The notes beneath the pieces are model-generated. The model had not been told where the DNA came from. It saw only the letters and a program-made list of their open reading frames with translations, and searched no databases. Position numbers and translations under genes: made by a program. DNA of 10,795 nt from Asaia bogorensis (GTDB lineage Bacteria; Pseudomonadota; Alphaproteobacteria; Acetobacterales; Acetobacteraceae): the NCBI GenBank assembly GCA_945873675.1, contig CAMCEP010000073.1, positions 1 to 10,795 on the forward strand, written 5' to 3'. Positions 1 through 4,772 of this stretch are shown here, one piece after another (within the stretch, counting starts at the first letter, position 1; each line of letters begins with the position of its first letter).

Positions 1-831
1 CGCCACAAAGCGCCGCGCGGCAGGGGATGTCTGTTCAAGCCGGCCAAAGCCCCGGAATTTCTCGGCAATGCCAAAGGGATCAAGGCTGGCGAACAGGGTT
101 TGCAGCACATCCACCGGCAGCGCGCCGGTGGGTTCCATCAGCGCTTCCAGCCCCGGTAAAGCGGCGGCCGCGGCGCGGGCGCGCGCCTCACCTTCTGGAC
201 CGGCATGGAAATCCCAAGGGGTCGCCAGCAAAGCCAAGCCACGCACCAAATCCGGGCGGCGCAAGGCCAGCGCCAAGCCGAGCAAGCCCCCCATGCAATA
301 GCCGGCCAGGATCACCGGGCCTGGCGCGGCCATCAGCGCACGTTCCAGCCGCCCGGCAATGTAATCGGTCAGGGTGAAGTGGCGCTCAGCCTCTCCTGGC
401 CAGCCCCAATCCAGCAGCAGTGTGCGAAACCCCTGCCCCGGTAGCCAGCGCAGCAGGGAGGCTTCCGGCATCAGATCAAGCACATAGGCCCGATTCACCA
501 GGGAAGGCACAAAGACCACGCATGGCCCCTGCCCGCCGTAATCGAGCAGTTTAGTGTCTTCTTCGGCCCAAATGGCCGGCACCGGCGGCGCCTGACGTTC
601 AAAAGGATGGCGCCGATAGGCCGCAAGCCCCGCCACCAGCGCCCGATCCGCGCGCAACAGCCGGTTCAGAACCGCGCCGCGAAACGCCTCAGGCGCGTGG
701 CCGGCGCAGGCGAGGGCGGCGCTGATTCGCGCTGCCTCCGCCTGCCCCGCTTTCGAGATCGGCCAGGCGCCGCTCAAGGGTGGCAATCCGTTCGGCCATG
801 GCATCCCGGGCAGCGCCCCCGCTGCCGCCAT
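1..831 (-). CDS. phaC: PhaC-type poly(3-hydroxyalkanoate) synthase, alpha/beta hydrolase fold (3' end outside window)
   Basis: Likely polymerises (R)-3-hydroxyacyl-CoA into storage polyester at the granule surface. Translated from the minus strand, the frame shows the PhaC-style nucleophile box G-Y-C-M-G-G (Cys codon at 297-295), a segment reading LLLDWGWPGEAERHFTLTDY typical of PHA synthases, and an ATPWDFH strand after the box. The catalytic Asp and His lie beyond the left edge. The Cys falls near residue 179-203 depending on start, closer to the short class III synthases (Cys near 150) than to class I (near 319), which fits the small PhaE-like protein encoded just upstream. The start is uncertain: in-frame ATGs occur at 903, 831 and 804, and none has a good ribosome site. 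The 903 choice would add a basic, proline-rich N-terminus (RRRGPRPLPLHLGLA) that looks conserved to me from memory. Any of the three starts overlaps the upstream gene by more than 100 bases. The family call is firm; the exact class is inference. Confidence 0.8.
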   Translation of the reverse strand, partial: MAAAGALPGMPWPNGLPPLSGAWPISKAGQAEAARISAALACAGHAPEAFRGAVLNRLLRADRALVAGLAAYRRHPFERQAPPVPAIWAEEDTKLLDYGGQGPCVVFVPSLVNRAYVLDLMPEASLLRWLPGQGFRTLLLDWGWPGEAERHFTLTDYIAGRLERALMAAPGPVILAGYCMGGLLGLALALRRPDLVRGLALLATPWDFHAGPEGEARARAAAAALPGLEALMEPTGALPVDVLQTLFASLDPFGIAEKFRGFGRLEQTSPAARRFVA

Positions 832-1090
832 GGCCCGGATCCCGGCCAGCCCCAGATGGAGCGGCAGCGGGCGTGGGCCCCGGCGGCGGAACGGTGCTGT
901 CATGCTGGCTTGCACCCGGCGTGAAGGGCTTGCTGAACTGCGCTGCTGCGCGGAACCAGGCCGCGCCCAAGGCGGCGAAAGCGGCCCATCTTTCCGCAAG
1001 CTCGGGGTCGGCGGCGAGCCCGGACACCTCGCTCTGCCAGAGCGCGATCCAGTCTTCCGCAAGCTTTTCGAGATCCTCGGGGCCAGCCAT
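689..1090 (-). CDS. PhaE/phasin-like small protein upstream of PHA synthase
   Basis: Encodes 133 residues. The N-terminal 55 residues form a tryptophan-rich amphipathic helical region (EDWIALWQSE, AERWAAFAALGAAWFRAAAQF). A Pro/Ala/Gly-rich linker follows, then a short heptad-like helix (AERIATLERRLADLE) near residues 98-112 and a basic tail. This helix-linker-coiled-coil plan resembles PhaE, the non-catalytic subunit of class III PHA synthases, and some phasin-like granule proteins, but it is shorter than canonical PhaE, so function is inferred mainly from position. The start is well fixed: a stop codon lies in frame four codons upstream (1102-1100) and ATG 1090 is the next start. No clear Shine-Dalgarno precedes it. 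The 3' end overlaps the phaC-like frame, which is +1 relative to this one. It is probably co-transcribed with that gene and divergent from phaR. Confidence 0.65.
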   Translation of the reverse strand: MAGPEDLEKLAEDWIALWQSEVSGLAADPELAERWAAFAALGAAWFRAAAQFSKPFTPGASQHDSTVPPPGPTPAAAPSGAGRDPGHGGSGGAARDAMAERIATLERRLADLESGAGGGSANQRRPRLRRPRA

Positions 1091-1098
1091 AAGGCAGT

Positions 1099-1104
1099 CT
1101 TATA
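1099..1104 (-). promoter_or_regulatory. Candidate -10 element (TATAAG) for the phaE-like/phaC transcript
   Basis: On the minus strand TATAAG matches five of six bases of the TATAAT consensus and ends nine bases before the ATG at 1090. If used, transcription would begin within a few bases of the start codon, giving a leaderless or nearly leaderless mRNA. That would agree with the lack of a Shine-Dalgarno there. No recognisable -35 hexamer lies 16-18 bases upstream, so this is weak. Confidence 0.2.
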
Positions 1105-1146
1105 GCCGCATCAGCCCCGGCGCGATATGACCCGCAGCGCGCGTTT

Positions 1147-1157
1147 TTGCACTGCAA
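1147..1157. promoter_or_regulatory. Candidate PhaR operator: perfect palindrome TTGCA-C-TGCAA
   Basis: An 11-base perfect inverted repeat sits in the spacer between the divergent phaE-like gene and phaR, 80 bases before phaR and 57 bases before the opposite start. It contains TGC-N3-GCA, the core of the CTGC-N3-GCAG type site I recall for PhaR of Paracoccus and Rhodobacter. PhaR is known to repress phasin genes and its own gene and to be released when it binds PHA granules. The placement therefore suggests control of both divergent units. I could not assign -35/-10 hexamers for phaR with confidence; part of the palindrome (CTGCAA) could serve as a poor -35. Confidence 0.5.
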
Positions 1158-1227
1158 CAGGCTTTCGCTTTGCGATATGTAACGTGCTAGGTCCAATCCA
1201 GAACCAAAGAAGCCGAGGCAAGCACCC

Positions 1228-1824
1228 ATGTCTGGTCGTCAATCCCCTGAACCCGGCGAGCAGAAGGCGCTGCCCCCGATTGTTGTCAAGAAATACGCGA
1301 ATCGGCGGCTCTACAACACTGACACCTCATCCTATGTCACTTTGGATGATCTGGCCGCCATGGTGCGCGATGGCCGGGATTTCGTGGTCTATGACGCGAA
1401 ATCTGGTGAAGACCTGACCCGCAGCGTGCTGACGCAGATTATCGTGGAACAGGAAGGCAAGGGGCAGAATATGCTCCCCATTTCAGTACTCAGACAATTG
1501 ATCGGCCTTTATGGCGATAATCTGCAATCGCTTGTGCCGCGCTATCTGGAAGCGGCCATGGCGTCCTTCACGCAGCAACAAGAACAGATGCGCGATACGC
1601 TCGCCAAGACCATGGGCGGCTTCATGCCCTTCCCGGCGGGTGTTCCGAATATGCAGGAAGTGGGCAAGCAGAATATCGCCATGATGGAACGCGCGATGAG
1701 CTTGTTTACCCCTTTCGCGCGACGCGAGGAAAATGCCCCGGGTGATGAAACCGAGGCGTTAAAGAAAGAAATTGAGACACTGCGCCGCGAATTGGCGTCG
1801 CTAAAATCACGCACCAAAGGCTGA
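1228..1824 (+). CDS. phaR: Polyhydroxyalkanoate synthesis repressor PhaR
   Basis: Encodes 198 residues, the usual size for PhaR. It is a DNA-binding protein that represses phasin and PHA-related genes and is titrated away by PHA granules. The N-terminal PHB/PHA accumulation regulator domain covers about residues 17-78 and carries the family signature VKKYANRRLYNTDTSSYVTL (20-39), followed by DFVVYDAKSGEDLTRSVLTQ (51-70). A second PHB-accumulation segment (about 83-122) includes LPISVLRQLIGLYG. A methionine- and proline-rich middle leads to a charged C-terminal coiled coil (about 173-194), likely for oligomerisation. A GAGG ribosome site at 1214-1217 lies 10 bases before the ATG. The gene is divergent from the PHA synthase unit, which agrees with its role. 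No rho-independent terminator with a T-tract follows. The assignment is confident. Confidence 0.96.
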   Translation: MSGRQSPEPGEQKALPPIVVKKYANRRLYNTDTSSYVTLDDLAAMVRDGRDFVVYDAKSGEDLTRSVLTQIIVEQEGKGQNMLPISVLRQLIGLYGDNLQSLVPRYLEAAMASFTQQQEQMRDTLAKTMGGFMPFPAGVPNMQEVGKQNIAMMERAMSLFTPFARREENAPGDETEALKKEIETLRRELASLKSRTKG

Positions 1825-1885
1825 GCGCGTTGTATTTTTGAGCCACATATTCACCGGTTGATCACCAATGCCACGCATAATCTGA

Positions 1886-1916
1886 CCTCAGTGAGGGGCA
1901 TGATGCCCCGCTGAGG
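1886..1916 (+). promoter_or_regulatory. Interrupted inverted repeat that would pair with the Shine-Dalgarno of the XRE regulator
   Basis: The outer arms CCTCAG (1886-1891) and CTGAGG (1911-1916) are perfectly complementary. Inside them GGGGCA (1895-1900) and TGCCCC (1904-1909) form a six-pair stem around a TGA loop. The right outer arm contains the GAGG at 1913-1916, the only good ribosome site for the downstream gene, so the folded RNA would hide it. The left arm also belongs to a separate 11-base DNA palindrome, CCTCA-G-TGAGG (1886-1896), which could be a protein-binding site. No T-run follows, so an intrinsic terminator is unlikely. The pairing is seen directly; regulatory use is inference. 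A -10-like CATAAT (1876-1881) lies just before it, without a convincing -35. Confidence 0.45.
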
Positions 1917-1926
1917 AATCGGATTG

Positions 1927-2388
1927 ATGGACAGCATCGTCGAAATTGCACAATCATTCCGCGAGGCCGAGGCCGGTATCGTCGAAGTGGTCTCCACCCA
2001 AAGGGCCAATGCTGCCGATAAGCATGTGGGCGCGCGCATTCGCGAAAGGCGCACCATGCTTGGCCTGTCGCAGCAGCAATTGGCAAAGATGATCGGCGTT
2101 ACCTATCAGCAAGCGCATAAATATGAACGCGGGCTGAACCGCATTTCGGCCGGCCGGCTATACGGTATTGCCCAGGTGCTGGGCGTGCCGATTTCCTGGT
2201 TCTTTGAAGGGCTGAAATCCGAAAGCGTGGACCCTTCCATGTCTCAGCGCCAGCGCATGTGCCTGGAACTCGCGCGCAATTTCGCGCTGATTGACAATGA
2301 CAAGCACCAGGAAGCGCTGAGCCAAATGGCGCGCGCCTTGGCCGCGCAGGCCCAGGCAGTGGCGCGGAGTGGCGTGGCGGGCGAATAG
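1927..2388 (+). CDS. XRE-family helix-turn-helix transcriptional regulator
   Basis: Encodes 153 residues from ATG 1927; a TTG immediately before it at 1924 is an alternative start, and both suit the GAGG at 1913-1916. The helix-turn-helix domain spans about residues 33-93: VGARIRERRTMLGLSQQQLA, then the recognition segment VTYQQAHKYERG, then NRISAGRLYGIAQVLGVPIS. This is the short one-domain XRE type common in alphaproteobacteria, in which a Cro/CI-like domain is followed by a helical tail (here about 105-150). Relatives include regulators of biofilm, quorum sensing and development, such as the PraR group, but the target cannot be read from sequence. An N-terminal extension of about 30 residues, predicted helical, precedes the domain. 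The leader holds an inverted repeat that may give translational or autogenous control. The gene stands 102 bases after phaR in the same direction; whether they share a transcript is unclear. Confidence 0.9.
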   Translation: MDSIVEIAQSFREAEAGIVEVVSTQRANAADKHVGARIRERRTMLGLSQQQLAKMIGVTYQQAHKYERGLNRISAGRLYGIAQVLGVPISWFFEGLKSESVDPSMSQRQRMCLELARNFALIDNDKHQEALSQMARALAAQAQAVARSGVAGE

Positions 2389-2448
2389 CCGGATTTTCAC
2401 CCCTGGGGGCTGATTCCATAAGGCCCGGATCCAGGCTAGATTTGTCCT

Positions 2449-3870
2449 ATGGACGAATCCCGCCCGGATAACACCCCCGAATATGGCGTCGCCGATCTGG
2501 CCGGCGCCATTCGCCGCACGCTGGAAGGCGCTTTCGGGCGGCTGCGCCTGCGCGGCGAAATCACCGAAATGAAGCGCTATCCTTCCGGGCATATCTATTT
2601 GTCGCTCAAGGATCAGGACGCCAAGATCGAAGCCGTCATCTGGAAAGGCTCGGTGCGCAATATCGGCACCATGCCAGAAAACGGCGTGGAGATGATCGCG
2701 ACGGGGCGGATTTCCACCTATGCGGATCGGTCAAAATACCAGCTTGTGATTGAAAGGCTGGAATATGCCGGCGAAGGTGCCTTGCTTGCGCGCATCGAAG
2801 CGCTGCGCAAACGGCTGCTGGAAGAAGGGCTGTTTGACGAAAGCCGCAAGCGCCCCCTGCCCCTTTTGCCGCGCGTGATTGGCGTGATCACCAGCGAAAA
2901 AGGCGCGGTTATTCAGGATATTCGCACCACCATCGCGCGCCGCTTTCCGCGCCATATCCTGCTTTGGCCGGTCGCGGTGCAGGGCCAGGGCGCGGCGGAA
3001 CAGATTGCCGCCGCCATCAGGGGGTTTTCCGCCCTGCCTGAAGGCGGCGCCGTGCCGCGCCCCGATGTGCTGATTGTGGCGCGCGGCGGCGGCAGCCTTG
3101 AAGACCTGATGGCCTTCAATGAGGAAATCGTCATTCGCGCCGCGGCCGAAAGCACGATTCCGCTGATTTCCGCCGTGGGGCATGAAACCGATACCACGCT
3201 GATTGATTTCGCCTCTGACCGTCGTGCACCCACCCCCACCGCCGCCGCTGAGCTTGCCGTGCCAGCCCGGGCGGAGATTGCCGCTGCCCTGATGCAAACC
3301 GGTGCGCGGCTGGGTCAGGCGGCTTCTGGCCTGGTGAATGGCGCGCGGCTTCGCCTGCTGCGCGCCGAACGCGGCCTGCCGGATGTGCCGGCGCGCCTCG
3401 CGCAATCGCGCCAACGTTTGGATGATTGGGGAGAAAGGCTGCCGCGCGCTGCTGGCGCGAGCCTGGCAGCGCGGGCGCAACGTCTTTCCGCGATCCGCAT
3501 CCCCCATCCGCGAGAAGGCATTCTGGCGCGCCGTGCGGCGGTTGAAGCGCTCAATCTTAGAATGGGCAGCGCCTGGGCGCGGCGGCGGGATGGGCTGGCG
3601 GCTGCGCCGGGCCTCACGCGGCTTTCGCCTGCCCCGGTGCTGGCCACGCTGCGTCAGCGGCGGACCCTGCTGGAAGGGTTATCCGCGCGGCTGGAAAGTG
3701 CTTCCTATACCTCGGTGTTGGCGCGCGGCTTTGCCCTGGTGCGCGATGCCAAGGGTGCGCCGGTGGTGGCAGCGGGCGCGATCTCCCCCGGCCAGCCCTT
3801 GCGCCTGACCTTCGCCGATGGCGAAGTGGGGGTGAGTGCCGATGGCACACGCCAAGGACGCCTTCTGTGA
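2449..3870 (+). CDS. xseA: Exodeoxyribonuclease VII large subunit
   Basis: Encodes 473 residues, a normal length for XseA. With the small subunit XseB (not in this window) it degrades single-stranded DNA to acid-soluble oligonucleotides in DNA repair and recombination. An N-terminal OB-fold DNA-binding domain covers about residues 10-107 (RLRLRGEITEMKRYPSGHIY; AVIWKGSVRNIG). The catalytic domain follows, with GVITSEKGAVIQDI (145-158), ARGGGSLEDL (211-220), the SAVGHETD block (241-248) and DRRAPTPTAAAEL (257-269), all expected conserved segments. The C-terminal part (about 275-430) is a long Arg/Ala/Leu-rich helical arm, as in the family. The last segment, ASYTSVLARGFALVRDAKG, is the usual XseA tail. 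Upstream are 60 non-coding bases and no strong ribosome site, but ATG 2449 gives the family's normal N-terminus. The stop codon overlaps the start of the next gene. Confidence 0.97.
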   Translation: MDESRPDNTPEYGVADLAGAIRRTLEGAFGRLRLRGEITEMKRYPSGHIYLSLKDQDAKIEAVIWKGSVRNIGTMPENGVEMIATGRISTYADRSKYQLVIERLEYAGEGALLARIEALRKRLLEEGLFDESRKRPLPLLPRVIGVITSEKGAVIQDIRTTIARRFPRHILLWPVAVQGQGAAEQIAAAIRGFSALPEGGAVPRPDVLIVARGGGSLEDLMAFNEEIVIRAAAESTIPLISAVGHETDTTLIDFASDRRAPTPTAAAELAVPARAEIAAALMQTGARLGQAASGLVNGARLRLLRAERGLPDVPARLAQSRQRLDDWGERLPRAAGASLAARAQRLSAIRIPHPREGILARRAAVEALNLRMGSAWARRRDGLAAAPGLTRLSPAPVLATLRQRRTLLEGLSARLESASYTSVLARGFALVRDAKGAPVVAAGAISPGQPLRLTFADGEVGVSADGTRQGRLL

Positions 3871-4682
3871 TGCCCCTTCTGCCCCGCCGATTGCTGATCG
3901 CGACTCCCGCCCTGCTGCTGGCCACGCCAGCCCGGGCTATCACCTTGAATGAGGCCGCGCTGACCCAGGGCGGCTTTGTGCTGGGCCGTGCCGCGCCAGG
4001 GACCAGGCTGGCGCTGGATGGCAAAGCGGTCAGGGTCTCGCCAGCTGGGCAATTCGCCTTTGGTTTTGGGCGCGATCATGCCGCGCAGGCGCGGCTGGTG
4101 ATCACGCCCCCCTCAGGCGCCGCAGAAACCCGCGTGCTGAACATCGCCAAGCGCCAATGGCCTACCGAGAGCATTTCCGGCCTGCCACCCGCGCAGGTGA
4201 CACCGGATGCCGAAACCCTGACCCGCATTGCCCGAGAAAGGGAGAAACTGGCGGCGGTGCGCGCGATTGAAACCAACCTGACCGGCTTTGCCGAGGGCTT
4301 CATCCGCCCCGCCCCTGGCCGGATTTCGGGGGTTTTCGGCAGCCAGAGGATCCTGAATGGCCAGCCGCGCCAGCCCCATTACGGGCTGGATTTTGCTGCC
4401 CCCACCGGCACGCCGGTGCTGGCTTGCGCCGCCGGGCGGGTGACTTTGGCCGATGAATTCCACTTCTTTGGCAAATTGATCGTGCTGGATCACGGACACG
4501 GGGTAAATTCCCTCTACGCCCACCTATCAGAGATATCCGTGCGGGAGGGTGAGAGCATCGCCAAAAGCCAAAGGATCGGCGCCATCGGCATGACGGGCCG
4601 CGTGACCGGGCCGCATCTGCATTTCAGCCTATCCTGGTTCCTGCAATGGCTGGACCCTCAGCCGGTGGTGCTGCCCGCCTGA
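3870..4682 (+). CDS. Secreted M23 (LytM-type) zinc metallopeptidase
   Basis: Encodes 270 residues. Probably acts on peptidoglycan in the periplasm, as an endopeptidase or in activating amidases. A signal peptide is plain: PRRLL followed by a hydrophobic stretch and TPARA, with cleavage likely after Ala23; the double arginine might indicate Tat export but the motif is incomplete. A beta-rich N-terminal region (24-125) contains a carbohydrate-domain-like pattern, and a short helix with REREKLAAVRAIE follows. The peptidase domain (about 150-262) has all expected ligands: H170-Y-G-L-D174, H218 in LYAHLS, and H249-L-H251. An active enzyme is therefore likely. The start ATG overlaps the xseA stop (TGATG), so translation is probably coupled; a GTG at 3867 is possible but less likely. 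The gene ends 90 bases before the srfB-like gene. Confidence 0.93.
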   Translation: MPLLPRRLLIATPALLLATPARAITLNEAALTQGGFVLGRAAPGTRLALDGKAVRVSPAGQFAFGFGRDHAAQARLVITPPSGAAETRVLNIAKRQWPTESISGLPPAQVTPDAETLTRIAREREKLAAVRAIETNLTGFAEGFIRPAPGRISGVFGSQRILNGQPRQPHYGLDFAAPTGTPVLACAAGRVTLADEFHFFGKLIVLDHGHGVNSLYAHLSEISVREGESIAKSQRIGAIGMTGRVTGPHLHFSLSWFLQWLDPQPVVLPA

Positions 4683-4707
4683 CCCTCCAGCAAAAGCAAG
4701 GCTTTGG

Positions 4708-4736
4708 TTGCGCCGGGCGGGGCTGATCGGCATATT
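4708..4736 (+). promoter_or_regulatory. Weak candidate promoter for the srfB-srfC operon
   Basis: TTGCGC (4708-4713) and CATATT (4731-4736) are separated by 17 bases, matching the first three bases of the -35 consensus and four of six of the -10. The position would give a leader of about 30 bases before the ATG at 4773. In GC-rich DNA such matches are common, so support is limited. No strong terminator separates the peptidase gene from srfB, so read-through from xseA is also possible. Confidence 0.25.
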
Positions 4737-4772
4737 GGGAAGTATCTGTCTTTAGTCTCAAGGTTTTCAAGA

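Noticed and set aside
27..444. Plus-strand open frames in the first 450 bases
   Set aside because: They are antisense to the PHA synthase frame, which shows clear family motifs on the minus strand.
2400..2408. CCCC-T-GGGG palindrome before xseA
   Set aside because: Four pairs with a one-base loop and no supporting context; likely chance in GC-rich DNA.
2731..3507. Minus-strand open frame of 258 codons inside xseA
   Set aside because: Antisense to the conserved XseA catalytic domain; its composition is that of a shadow frame.
4693..4705. Inverted repeat AAAGC-AAG-GCTTT after the M23 peptidase gene, as a terminator
   Set aside because: Only five pairs, AT-rich, and no T-tract follows; too weak to call.
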